64,000 nt of DNA from Tretioscincus oriximinensis (Eukaryota; Chordata; Lepidosauria; Squamata; Gymnophthalmidae): NCBI GenBank assembly GCA_022410635.1, contig JAJVDF010000123.1, positions 2,091,849 through 2,155,848 of the forward strand, in the 5' to 3' direction. The notes beneath the pieces are model-generated. The model was not told the origin of the DNA and ran no database searches. It worked only from the letters and a program-made list of their open reading frames with translations. Shown one piece after another: positions 22,355 through 34,369 of the stretch. The translations under genes were made by a program, and so were the position numbers. The stretch's first letter is position 1; each line of letters starts with the position of its first letter.

Positions 22355-23385
22355 CCTTAAAAGTAAGGATAGAAAATGTTGCATTACGTTGACTTCTACA
22401 ATTTCAAGATATGCCTGCTAGGCTGCTGTATTTAGAACAATTCAGGAAGCCTTTTTCTTTCAAAACAGACTCTTTGTTTCTGCTAGACTCAAGTAGGAGT
22501 TTATAGTAAATTTAAAAAAAAATAAAATTTGAAGGAAAAAAGTTCAATCTAAAGAATAATCCTCACATGCCTGGCAGGAGCCAAGGGGAAGAGTGTCAGT
22601 GACAGCTATATATTCCTGCACTCATAATCATATTTGGGGGCAGAAATGAGGGCAGAATGTGCTACTTTTAGAGACAAAATTTCTGCACATCACTTAATGG
22701 CCCAAGTCAGAAGCTTCAAAGCTGGGGATTTTTGTATTTTGATGTTATTAAAAACTAGCGACAGGAAAGGGGGAGAGGGACATTCGGCATTCCAATACCT
22801 CAAGTTCTTTTTTATTTAACCTCTATTCAGTCAGCCTAATAGTGATGTGGCTTCAGGGTTGGAAAGAGAAAAACAATTGTTGAAGAAAATGATTGTGCAG
22901 AAAAGCAGCTACGGGGAATCCCCAGACAGTTGGTTTACAGTTTTTAATGCACCTCGTTCATATTATTGCAGTATATTCTGAGTTCTGTCACTCTGACAGC
23001 TCCTGACAAGCAAACGTTTCTGATCAGGTGACATGCTCTCCCGTCAGCCATTTTGTTTGCTGGTTGTCAAGAGTACGGTATTTGCTCATAGTTGCTCAAT
23101 GGAACTATCCACAGAGGAAAGCTTTTCGCCATAATAGTGGCTCACCATATTAGTTTCCCAAGCAAACCAATAATTCAGATAATAAACCTGACGAGGCAAA
23201 CACAACATAAATTTGACATTCAAGCACATTATTTACCCTTTCTGGACACAACCTTAGTTCGCCCTTCCTTAGCCATAAGCAGGACGAACAAGCAAGAAAA
23301 TCTTAGTTTGCCATTATGCCAGAACTGTTATACTGTGGCTTAGTATCCCACCCAGCACGTCTTACATTTAAAATGTGGGGTTAAA
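22355..23385. other. Intronic DNA, nothing recognised
   Basis: No recognised exon or repeat end between the Penelope-like fragment and the next MITE. Confidence 0.4.
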
Positions 23386-23386
23386 A

Positions 23387-23595
23387 TAAGCTGACCAGAT
23401 GACCCCTTTCTTGGGTGGGTTGAAAACCCATTTTTGAGATGCCTCCAGTTTTTTTCTGAGGAAAAAAAATTTCAAAAACAAAATAAAATTCAAAAGAAAA
23501 TTTTTGAAAAAAATTTCCTCAGAAAAAAATGGGAGGCACCCCAAAACCGGGTTTTCAAACACACACACCCAAAAAGGGGTCATCTGGTCAGTCTA
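23387..23595. mobile_element. Palindromic hAT-like MITE, copy 2, 209 bp
   Basis: TAAGCTGACCAGATGACCCC at the left and the inverse GGGGTCATCTGGTCAGTCTA at the right. The interior is a near-palindrome: 'tttttttctgaggaaaa' against 'tttcctcagaaaaaaa'. The right arm has only a five-unit CA run ('cacacacaccc'). No convincing duplication flanks it. Confidence 0.8.
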
Positions 23596-23599
23596 GAAA

Positions 23600-24753
23600 A
23601 AAGCAACAAATTCAGATTGTTCATCCTGATATACGAAAAAAAATAATTTTAACAATAAATTTTTAAACCAAGCCTTAACACCTAATGGAACTCAAGTAGA
23701 ATGAATTGTCATGGAACGTATTTTTGGTAAATCATATTAGACTAGAAATTTTGGCAACAATAGTAACTATGGTGACTGTATACTATAGCATCTTAGTACT
23801 AAGCTGTGAGGTTCCCTTAATGAATTGTTGCTTTCAATACCCCTTAATTGGCCAGAATCATTAGTCATTACATGCTGGTTTAGTCCACTATTTCAGGTTT
23901 CCAGGACATCACATGTTACAGTTCTGACATGCTTCAAAGCACTTTCTCATCATGCTAAAATGTCAGAACTTTCTAATTTACCCATTTCATCACTATAATT
24001 GCAATTAGCCACAAGGCGGCTGTTGAAGCAATTTGTACATTTAACTATGATATACTTAATGTTTAACTTAGCAATTGATTGTAGCCTTTCAGGAATTTGG
24101 CTCTACCCCCATTGAAGGCTAGTAAAATGCAGTGCATTAAACATACCCTGTGATGTGGAAATAGCCTTGAAATCACTTCTTTTGCAATATGTTACAAATA
24201 TAAATGCATGGGAAGCTTTAAATACTGCAGATCATACAATGGTATTTGTATGATCTGCAGAGCTTACATTTCTATCTCCCTAACTTGAAAATGTAGGATG
24301 GAAATTCCTGGATTACAGTGGATAGCAGGTATGTAGGAGAAAAAAGTAAGGAGTTCTGGCTGCCTGGGAACAGATGCACCTCTGATACCAGCTCCTCAGC
24401 TCAAGTGCAGAAAGGCCCTTAATCCAACATCCTGCAAAGTTTCCTTAAGTCTCCTGCCAGTTATTGATATCCTTGGCTTCTTTATCCTCCCTTTTAAATT
24501 CATAAATTCTAGAAATACTATTCAGTTCTTCTCTATTTGGGTTCACACTTAGTTTTCACTCTGCTGAAACAACAAGTAAATGATTTAACAAACTGAGGAT
24601 GTACCTTTCTGCCTTTGGTGTCTGTTAAATTAAGTGGTATTGATTCAAGGTGCTGTATAAAAAAGTGGATGGGTCAAAACTGAATTGGCTCACTTTGGTG
24701 CTGTATTTGCACCAAAGCAATCTGAGCACTGGCATATCAAAGTGCATGCATTT
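23600..24753. other. Intronic DNA with a perfect short hairpin
   Basis: Contains the perfect inverted repeat at 24225-24260 listed separately; nothing else recognised. Confidence 0.4.
24225..24260. repeat. Perfect 15-bp-arm hairpin
   Basis: Arms CTGCAGATCATACAA (24225-24239) and TTGTATGATCTGCAG (24246-24260) are exactly complementary around the loop TGGTAT. Flanks do not extend the pairing well, so a miRNA-length stem is not supported. Confidence 0.9.
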
Positions 24754-27050
24754 AGATTCATAGAATCATAGAGTTGGAAGGGATTGCCAGGGTCACTGAG
24801 TCCAACCCCCTGCTCAATGCAGGATTTGCTAAACCATCCCAGGCAGATGACTATCCAGCCTCTGTTGAAGACTTCCAGCAAAGGCAAACAAACTCACCAC
24901 CTCTGTGGCAAACCATTCCATTGGTTTATCACCCTTACTGTTAGAAAGTTTTATCCGATATATAATCTAAANCTACTCCCTTGGAGTTTCATCCCATTGT
25001 TTCTAGTCCTTCTGGGTATCAATGAGAACAATGCTAATCCCTCTGTTCTGTGACAGCCCTTCAGATATTTGTAGACAGCTATCCAGTCTCTCTTTTGCAG
25101 ACTAAACATCCCTAGATCCTTAAACTGTTCCTCATAGGACAGACCACACACCAGACCACACACCATCCTTGTAACTCTCTTNTGAACTTGCTCTAGTTTA
25201 CCAATGTCCCTTTTAAATTGCCCCCCTCCGTAGAACTGAACACAGTATTCCAAGTGTGGTCGTACCAAAGTACTTATAAAGAGGAATAATTACTTCACAT
25301 GACTGAGATTCTATGCTCCTCTTAAAACACCCCACAATTGTGTTTGCCTTTTTTGCAGCTACTTCACACTGCTGGCTCATGTTTAGTCTGTGATCTACCA
25401 AAACACCCAGGTCCTTTTTACCTGTTCTGCTGCTCAGACATATTCCTCCCATTCTATATGTGTTGCTTTCATTTTTCTTGCCCAAATGTATGATCTTGCA
25501 TTTCTCCCATTCTGTTAGTTTCAGCCCATTGTTCCAGTTTGTCCAGATCTTGTTGAATCCTTTCTCTATCTTGTTTTANTATTAGCAACCCCTCCTAGGT
25601 TTGTGACATTGACAAATTTGATAGGTTTTCCTACAATTCCCCTCATCTAGGTCATTTATAAGTATGTTACATAGCACTGGGCCCAGGACAGACTCCTGTA
25701 GTACCCCACTTGAAAAATATTTCCAATTGGATGTGCAACCATTTATTACTACTCTTTGAGTACGATCACTAAGCTAGTTTTGAATTAGATACTTTGTCAA
25801 ATGCTTTGCTGAAATCAATATACACCACATCTACTGCATTTCCCTGATAAACCCATATCATAAAAAGGTGATTCTATCATAAAAAGAAATTAGATTTGTC
25901 TGGCATGACTTGTTTGTCTCTCTGGTTAATTATTGCATTCCTATTCAAGTGGTGAAACACATGCTGCTTTATAACTTGTTAAAGGAGCTTTCCTGGTATT
26001 GGAGTCAGGCTCACCTTCCACCNTTTACCCTTTTTTGAAGATAGGGACAACATTTGCCCTTCTCCATTCTACTGGGACTTCTCCTGTTGTCCACAAATTT
26101 TCAAAGATCATTGCAAGTGATTCTGCTATTATCTCTGCTAGTTCCTTCAGTACCCTGGGTTGTAGTTCATCTGGGCTTGGAGACTTGAATTTATTTAAAT
26201 TAGCTAAGAGTTCCCTCACCTTTTCTCTGTTTATTATGTGCCTTGATGCTTTTGTTCCTTCAATAGGACAAAGAAAGTCAGTTATTGTTGTATTTCCTTT
26301 GTCAGAAAAAATGGATGCAAAATAGTTCATAAGTTCAGCTTTCTCAGTATTGTTNTTGATCAATTCACCATTTTCCCTCTGTAGAACTCCTATAGCATCT
26401 TTAGCTTTTCTTTTTCTTTTGGCATATCCCCAAACCCCTTTATTATTGTTTTTAACATTCCTTGCGAGACCTAGTTCACATTTAGCTTTAGCTTTTCTGA
26501 CATTTGCCCTACAGTTGCTGCAGACTGCCGTATATTCTTCCTTAGAAATNTCCCCCTTCTTCCATTTCATAAACATTATTTTTTTCTTTTTTAGAAAGTT
26601 ATTAAGATCTGGATTCATCCATGGTGACCTCTTTAGATATTTTCCATGTTTCCTTCTTTTAGGGATTATTAAAGATTGTGCTTCCAGAATCTCATTTCAT
26701 AGGATTTCCCATCCTTCTTGGACATCCAACCATTGGATCCTTCCTATCTTCCTTCTGAGTCCATGAAAATTTGCTCTTCTGAAATCCAGTCTTGAAATAT
26801 GATTCTTCTCTGGTCTTCCTCCCTTTGTTATGTAAAATTCAAGGATTGCATGGTTACTGCCCCCTAAGGTCCCAGCCACCCTTACTTCCCCTATCATTTC
26901 CTCCTTGTTCATAATAATTAGATCCAGGATAGTGGATCCCCTTGTTTTTTCTTCCACTTTTGGCAGATAAAGGTATCGGGCTAAAGAAGATAAAAATTTA
27001 TTATACCCATGACTTTTGCCTATTAGACTGTGCTACTCCTGTGTAAACTA
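24754..27050 (-). mobile_element. CR1-type LINE, longest copy (endonuclease tail, RT, 3' UTR)
   Basis: The minus strand reads from an endonuclease C-terminal part (KTRGSTILDLIIMNKEE, then GGSNHAILEF; about 26957-26800), through the linker (KEEYTAVC..CRANVRKAKA), to the RT N-terminus (DELQPRVLKELAEIIAESLA, VEWRRANVVPIFKKG at 26025). After frameshifts, RT motifs [13 protein letters not shown] and INDLDEG appear near 25670-25720, then MVRPHLEYCVQFYGGG near 25250. It ends with the CR1 3' terminus 'gagttggaagggattgcc' region at 24754 (plus-strand wording). At the place of the catalytic FADD motif the frame reads FVNVT, so activity is lost. It is about 2.3 kb of a normally 4-kb or longer element; the 5' limit is blurred near the microsatellite. 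Confidence 0.92.
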
Positions 27051-27100
27051 TACCTTTTGTGGTAGAACTCAGTGGGCCTGGCTGTTCTAGATATATACTG

Positions 27101-27153
27101 CACAACAGCAACAGCAACAACAACAACAACAGCAACAACAACAGCAACAGCAG

Positions 27154-27203
<50 letters not shown>

Positions 27204-27209
27204 ATAATA
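27101..27209 (+). repeat. (CAA/CAG)n microsatellite
   Basis: About 36 trinucleotide units mixing CAA and CAG, with AAT at the end. Long poly-Leu or poly-Asn frames across it are artefacts of the repeat. Confidence 0.95.
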
Positions 27210-30063
27210 ATCCCTTTTCACCAAAGGATAAGAGGGGTTACACAAACCTTAAATCTTTCACTTCAACGTTTTCATTCATGCACTTGCTTTACATTCATAG
27301 CCCATCTTTTCCTCAGGCTGTTTATGGCTGTGCATAGAATTCTCCCTCTCATCATTTGATAAATTTAGCAGCCATAATTCTGAACATGGCTCTGCTTAGT
27401 TACAGCCCTTGAATATTTATTTTGACTTCCTGCTTGTTATTTTTATATTGCTTTTGTCTTTACCTTTGTACATTTCCAAAGTNTTTCACTTCCCTTTTCT
27501 AGCTTATTCAGATGCAGAGATTAGAAGTCTCTATGGACTATTTGCCAGGAGGCATTTCATTTTCTGTCCATTTTGAGATGCATAAAAACCCTCTTTGGTC
27601 CAAAACTTACAAGAGATAAAATAGCACAACACCTACCACTTTGATGTATTGCACCAAGTTTACTTCACTCTCTAGTTTCCAATTGTGTATTTATCTGTAT
27701 TAGCAAATTTAGCAAGCAAGGTTGCTTAGAGGATAATACCTCTTAGGGTGTAGCGAGAAGGAAAAATCAATGACTGAAGCCACAAGAACATGCAAGGAAT
27801 CAGAAAAACAACCACCATCCTGTTTTCCACCTGTTCANATGGCACCCAATCAGTTACATCCTAGACCCAATTCAAACTTGGCCTTATTCTTAGACAAGCC
27901 TTGATCTAAAGGCTGGTTGTCCTCACGTCATTCTGGGTTAACACAATGCTGTGANCTGCATTAACCTAGAAGGGCATGTTGACAGCAGACTCCTTAGATC
28001 ACTTACTGGAACAGAATAAGGCCAGATGTGAATCAGACCCTAGAAACCTTTGATCTGTAGGTAGGCAAGAGATTAGGAATCTGTAGCTCCTCCAAGAATT
28101 GTTAAATTTCACATTTGCTCCAAGATGAGGTCATTTAAGATTGCCTGAATGGTTGAATACGGGTAGGTCAAAAGAAGTTCTAAAGAAGTCCTGCCAAAAC
28201 TTTATACATTCTCAACAGATTATCATTTAGCAAAGATAAGTAGTCATATTGTTCACATTTGTTGTAGTTTTCACTTCTTGTAATATCACCTCTGCTGTTT
28301 GCTTTCCTAGAATGCTGAATATAATCAATTTCTAAAGGATCACTGTGTCCTTGCTCCATAACTACCTGTCACTGCTGCAAAAAAAATTCAATAGTAATCC
28401 TGAAGATAGAAATTAGATTTAATTGTCACAGTTAATATCCAATCAAATGCTAGCATACAAGTCCCTGTAGTGACCGGCAGTCATCAAAACATCTTGTAAT
28501 CATGCGTTAAATGTGGAGTAGAGAAGAATAATTTTTCATGAGACCTAATAGTCTGAAAATCAGGACTATCATGGTGATGAGAAAGGATGAGGCTCTGATA
28601 GGAAGCTTTAATTTCTTTTTATTCTTGTAGTAGAACAGAGAATAGGGAATTTCTGCACTTCCCTGACAAACAACACCAGGTGGACAGTGGGAAGGCAACA
28701 TCATCACACGATTGGCCTCTACCGCTCTCCAGTACCTGGACCCACTCCTGATGTTTTCCTTCTTTAGACAGATTGAAAGATGTCCACAGGTTCCAATAGT
28801 ATCAAGAATGGTCCAGGAGAAGAGCAAATGGGATGTTCCAGGCCTTTGTGTTCTGACTGGCTTGCCCCACCTTTGTGCAACATGTGCCCTCTTGCCTAAC
28901 TGTGGTGAGCAATGTGGACAATGTACAAGGTCAGGATGCAAAGGCCAAAAGCATCCCATTCACATTTCTGGCATGGCGGTAGCAGGAAAGGAGATGATCC
29001 TGCAACCATACTTCAAAATGCTGTTGACCAGATAGGAATGATCTTTCTAGACTATTCCCTACAAGTGCATGGAAGCCAAGCCCATGGGTTGTGAAGACGG
29101 AAGAGAAAATGCAAGGTAAAGTTTAGTATCTCTTCACTGATCTTACAGAAGTGCTCCATGCCTTGCACTAAACCAACTGTTTCTTTGAACAAGTTCCTTT
29201 CCCTAATCCCTTTTCTAAAAGGTACAGAAGAAAAAGTCCTTTCTGAACAATGTTAACCAGCAGTGTACCTTGTCATTATGGCTGAAAGGGCTCCTGAATC
29301 TGACAACCCACTGACAGGCATGTTAGAATGTTCTGTTTTAATTGTCTGAGGTTTTTAAAAACCATGTCAAGCATGGCATCTTATATTATGTCCATGAGCA
29401 AATAAAAAGNATAGGGATCTGTTCAAAAACTCCCTCCTTCCCTCTCCACTTCTGTTCTGTGTATGTTCTGAAAAAAACCACAGAAAACAGGACAGTGAAG
29501 AGGAGGCCAAGTAGTTGGGAATCAGGAACAAGATATGGCAAAAGCAGGGTCTGGGATAGAAAAGTGAGATGTGGCCTAGGATGATTGAGCAAAGCAAGTC
29601 ATGTGGTTACGCACCCTTAGCTGGGATACTCTAAGAAGCAAATGACTGAATGTACATCTAGAATGTAGTCATTCTGGAATATACACCTTGACCCACACCT
29701 TTTCACTTGCCAGTAGATCAACCTCTCTGCTGTGTCAAATGGACAATTTACTCATGGCTTTTTCAGTTATAGTTATATAAGAAATCCCACAATATTTTGG
29801 CCTTTTTGATTCATATTACTTTTTGAATCTTGTGATTCCAATTTTGACTTGCATGTAAAGACTGCAGAGCAACCAAAAAAATAAATGCAATGATAATGAA
29901 AAAAAGGTTGCAGAAAATAGATAATGGCCTGTTACTTCAAGTCCAACTCCTGAAAAGATGATTACTGGAATAAAACAGTAAAGATTTGGCATGAAAAATG
30001 TTTGGACTCTAAAATCAANGAACAAAGACTAGAAAATTAGTTTGCTTTCTGCCCCAATGTTGA
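27210..30063. other. Intronic DNA, nothing firmly recognised
   Basis: About 2.9 kb without clear repeat ends. The segment 28600-29100 is richer in GC and has open frames on both strands, but no splice-flanked conserved exon or known protein family was recognised. Three ambiguous bases occur between 27480 and 27960. Confidence 0.4.
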
Positions 30064-30067
30064 GGTG

Positions 30068-31660
30068 GAACATACAAGAACATAGAAACGTAAGAGTAGC
30101 CCTGCTGAATTGGGCCATAACCCATCTAGTCCAGCATTCTGTCCTACGCAGTGGCCCACCAATTACACCTGGGCAGTCTGAAACAGAAGAAGGCTGTTCT
30201 CGATGCTCTGCAAATGGCATTTCAGGATACTGCCTGTTGCTCCATCTCAGAGGCAGTATCAAGACATCAATCCTAGTAGCTATTTATACCCTTGGCTTCC
30301 ATAAACTTGTCTAATCCTGTCTTAAAGCTATACAGGCTGCTAGCTACTAGCACCTCTTTTGGAAGTAAATTACATAGGCCGATGACCCTCTGGGTAAAAA
30401 AAAATTCCTTTTTTCTGTCCTCACTCTTCTGCCCATCTATTTCAAGGAATGCCCCCTGATCCTAAGTGCTGTGTGATAGAGAAAATAGTTTTTCTCTGTT
30501 CACCTTATCCATCCCATGCATAATTTTATACATTTTAATTAGATCTCCTCACACTGTCTTTTGAGGCTGAAGGGGCCCAGACATTGCAGCTGGATTTCAT
30601 AATGGAGGTGCTCCAGTCCCTTGATCATTCTTGTTGCCCTTTCTGCACCTTCTCTAGTTCCACAATATCCTTTTTGAGATGTGGTGACCAGAATGGTACA
30701 CAATATTCCAAATTTGGCCTCGCCATTTAGAAACAAGCAAAACAACATTTTCTGACTTGTTTTTGATTCCTTTCTTAATTAGCTCTAACACTTGAATTTG
30801 CTTTTTTTGTGGCGGCTGCACACTAGGATAACACCTTTATTGAACTATCCACCAACACTCCAAAATCCTTTTCCTGCTCTGTCACAGAAAGCTTGGTTGC
30901 CATCAGTTGGTAGGAGTAATTGAGGATATTTGTGCATGACTTTGCACTTGCTTAAGTTGAAGTGCATTTGTCACTTTGGTGCCCACTCACCCAATTTCAA
31001 TAGAGTGGAGCTCCTTACAATAATTTTCGGTTTATAGTACCCTGAACAGTTTAGTGTTGTCAGCGAACTTGGCTACTTCACTATTTACTTCGGCATCCAG
31101 ATCGTTTATGAATATACTGAAAAACAGTGGTCCCAGTACTGAGCTCTGGGGTACTCCACTTTTCACCTCCTTCCACACAGAGAACTGTTCTTTCACCACT
31201 ACCCTCCGTCTTCTGTAGCCAGTTTCTAATCCAGGACAAAGTCTGTCCTCTTATGCCATGACTGTGGAGCTTTTTTAAGAGCATTTGATGAGGGACTTTA
31301 TCAAAAGACTTCTGAAAATCTAGGTAGACAACATCAACTGCATCCCCTTTATCCACATGTTTATTAACACTCCCAAAGAATTCTAGCAAGTTTGTAAGGA
31401 ATGATTTACCTTTGAAGAAGCCATGTTGAGTTTCATTCAGCAGTGTGTGCTTCGCCATGTATTTANTAAAGTTTTGTCCTTAATAACGGTTTCCAACACT
31501 TTACCTGGAACTGATATTAATTTCTGGGATCACCCCAGGATCCTTTTTTAAAGTTTGGTGTTACGTTTGCTACCCTCCAATCTACTGGCATGGTGCCTGA
31601 TTTTAAAGAAGGTTAAATATTTTGGCTAGAAGTTCAGACATTTATATTCCCTTCTCTGGT
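30068..31660 (-). mobile_element. CR1-type LINE, 1.6 kb, RT and 3' end
   Basis: On the minus strand the RT palm is clear: NETQHGFFKGKSFLTNLLEF, then VDVVYLDFQKSFDKVPHQML, HGIRGQTLSWIRNWL (31450-31200). After a frameshift come SGVPQSSVLGPLFF and INDLD (about 31170-31090), then KFADNTKLF near 31065, where the usual second Asp of FADD is Asn. The C-terminal region and a 3' end of the 8.2-kb type follow, ending near 30075 with 'ctacgtttctatgttcttg'-like wording in reverse complement. Frameshifts show it is dead. It is 5' truncated within the RT. Confidence 0.92.
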
Positions 31661-31664
31661 GNAG

Positions 31665-32438
31665 GTTTGGCCCAGTATATTTGTGAGAAACTACAGTTTG
31701 CTCATAATAGCTTTCTACTTGAATGCTAAAGCCTGGTTCCCCTACTGCATTTACATTTACACATTCTCGAACTGGATGCTGTCCAGCTCTTAGGTATCAG
31801 CTGAAAAGCTGCTCTGCAGCCTTTTTAATATTAAGCATAATTGATCTTCCCAAGAAAAATATAATAATTCCCCTGGTCTCTGTTTTGAGAGAATATTATT
31901 AAGAAAAATGGCTCCAATGCCAAAATTTAGANAAAGATATTAGGATGTAATGTAAAAAAAAAAAGACACCCACATATAAAAGCTAACTCATAATGAAGCA
32001 CAAATGGCTGCAAAATGAACTGTGGGTGTTCTTGAGATTCTAGACTTCCCCCCACCCATAACTTTTTCCTTTGCAAACAGCTTGGGAAATGGTCTGATTA
32101 TTAATTTTTTGGCATGCACAGGCCATGTTGTTGATACAGATGAACTCAGAATCACTAATGAGATCCTCCTACTCACATCTAAGAGCTCTGCTCCAGGAAA
32201 TGAACTTCCATGCCCACCAAGATCCACCTACACTTTACTTTCCATGGCTAAAGTCTAGGGATAACCTACATATTTGTAAATTCATTCCACACTCAAGGTT
32301 GCTTCATCACCTAACCTTTCCCTGTGCGTAGAAAAGAAGCATATCAAAGAGATCCCTGTAACAGATATCACCAACTCCCTCCACATAATGATCATAAAAA
32401 CATTGAAAGTAGAACTTTTGAAGGATTTTCGATTTATT
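31665..32438. other. Intronic DNA, nothing recognised
   Basis: No recognised exon, repeat end or tandem array. Confidence 0.4.
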
Positions 32439-32439
32439 T

Positions 32440-32660
32440 ATACCAAAGGCTGGCACACATAGCTTTTGGTGCTTCCTCCACAATTGATGCCCTGTGAAGT
32501 AGGTGGGACTAAGAGAGTTCTAAAGAACTGTGATCACCAAGATCACAACTGTGGCCCAAGATCACCCAGCTGGCTCCATGGAGGAGTTTGGAATCGAACC
32601 GGGAAACTATGAGATAAGAGTCCAACACTCTTACTCACTATATCAAACTGGCAACACCAG
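32440..32660 (-). mobile_element. tRNA-derived SINE family B (Sauria-type), minus
   Basis: The reverse complement shows a tRNA-like head ending with a B box (GGTTCGATTCC-like) then 'tccatggagccagctgggtg' and 'agttctttagaactctctt'. The same order occurs at 52164-52430 on the plus strand. A short internal duplication ('gatcacca/gatcacaac') is present and the AT tail is short. Confidence 0.8.
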
Positions 32661-32835
32661 TGACTAGAGAGAGTGAAAAGTTATGCAGTGGGTCTTTGTA
32701 AACTGAATGGCTGCAATATGAATCAGTAGCTCTGGATCAACGAGGTTACTGATTCAGACCACAGTAAGACTACACATGTTTCAGGACTAGTCTTCAAAAG
32801 CAGATTTATGGCTTCAGAANCCTAAGGGAATCACA

Positions 32836-32928
32836 GCTTCTGTAGCACCTTAGAGGCTAACCAGAACAAGATAGGCAGCATGAGTTTTCCTAGTCAAGTC
32901 TAACAGATCAGGACTTGTTAGTGCACTT
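32836..32928 (-). mobile_element. Penelope-like fragment with decayed hammerhead-like core (copy C)
   Basis: Plus strand: 'gtagcaccttagaggctaac', 'ggcagcatgagttttcctag', 'tcaagtctaacagatcagga'. On the minus strand CTGAT, a stem region and GGAAAACTC appear in hammerhead order, but the core is incomplete. It aligns with copies A and B. Confidence 0.4.
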
Positions 32929-32929
32929 C

Positions 32930-33888
32930 TAGTCCTGTTTTAATCAGATTTACCGGTGATTCAAGCCAAGGGCCTTTTGGTCTGGATTATGCTCCATCCT
33001 GTCCAGAGTATATTAGCAATAATGTCGTCATCTCCTGCTAGGGCCAATGCAGAAGAATCTAGTGGTTTATGAATAGAGGTGGCTGCCTCGTCACAGCAAT
33101 GCAGACAAAGTCCTATCACAAATCAGAACCTTCTGAGAACAGTTTCCTCTGTCACTGATCCCCATAATAAAATTCACAAGTCAGATACTTCTGTACTCAT
33201 AATACCTGCCAAACGTGCATGGAACTGATGCCGTCTAATGTTTTGCCCATGATGAAAGTCTATCTCTTAGCTTCATGTCTGCCCTACCCCAACAGACTCA
33301 ATGAGTCCCAGCTGGGATCAAGACTAAATGCTACTATTTGTGAATACATTTTCATATTACACAACCACATTTCTCTAGAAAACCTGCATTTCAGAAGAAA
33401 ATGTTCATGCATGGTCTCCCCCTACTCCATATACACATAGTAATCACCCTATCTATATGAATAACTGGGCTTTCAACTGATGGCCTACGTATGAAAATAG
33501 ACCAGGCATTTGTAGAGTCTTTTCCTGAACACTGTGCAACCCCGAAATTATTCAGAAGGAAGAAGGACCTTAAATGCACACTTTNAAAAAAAAATACTCC
33601 TTTCAACCCTTGACAAAAAAGTTTGGAAATTAAGTGTATCATGTTAGGGAGCCCCATTTGTAAAGCATACAATTGGAAGGTTTTAGCGGTTCTTGAGCTG
33701 ACCAGTTAAAATCTCAGGCATCTCTCATCAATCAGGCACAGTCTCATCAGAACTGATCATGAACATCCCAAGAGAACAGCTTGGAAGGAAGAAATCATTT
33801 CCTTGATTACAAATTCTAGAAGTTTAACTACTATGTAGTTTGGCCTTTGATGCTAAAAACATCTGGCGTTCCACTACAAAAACTCTGG
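32930..33888. other. Intronic DNA, nothing recognised
   Basis: No recognised repeat end or exon. Confidence 0.4.
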
Positions 33889-34367
33889 CTAACCTTTCCC
33901 CTGAAAATAAGGCAATGTCTTATATTACAGTAATTTTTGCTCCAAAAGATGCATTAGGACTTATTTTCAGAGGATGCCTCCTTTTTCCAAGAACAACAAT
34001 CTATATTTATTCTTGAACAATTTTTTTTTGAAAATTTAATTTTTCCCTTCCTCTTTCTTTTCTGTTTTTCTCTCTCCACCTGCCTCTCCCTACCCCGTGC
34101 TTCTCCCCTTCTACCTCTGTTCCCCTTCAAGATCTACTCTCCCTTCTTGCTTCTCTTTCCCTCTCTCCAACTGTTTTACCTTCCTCTCTCTCTCTCTCTG
34201 TTTTGTTTTGTATAATTGCCTGGGCACAATTTAAATTGACATTTTTATGAACTGTAACTAGAGCTTATTTTTGGAGTAGGGCTTAATTCTGTGCGTCCCC
34301 AAAAATCCTGAAAAAGAATGCTAGGGCTTGTTTTTGAAGTAAATCTTATTTTCAGGGAAACATGGTA
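33889..34367. mobile_element. Non-autonomous DNA transposon, ~480 bp, ends TTTCCCTGAAAATAAG
   Basis: Left end 'aacctttcccctgaaaataa' and right end (reverse complement) 'taccatgtttccctgaaaat' form an inverted repeat of about 20 bp with few mismatches, and related sub-terminal blocks ('gcattaggacttattttcag' and the inverse) lie further in. A pyrimidine-rich tract with (CT)n lies inside at 34040-34200. The target duplication is unclear, so the superfamily is not assigned. Confidence 0.7.
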
Positions 34368-34369
34368 TT

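Noticed and set aside
24225..24260. miRNA precursor
   Set aside because: Only 15 bp pair; the flanks do not extend the stem to precursor length.
27001..27359. Poly-Leu, poly-Asn and poly-Ala/Thr open frames
   Set aside because: All three are translations of the CAA/CAG microsatellite and not genes.
28507..29035. Frames of 150 (minus) and 107 (plus) codons
   Set aside because: The cysteine-rich plus frame looked zinc-finger-like, but no spacing pattern, splice site or known family was found.
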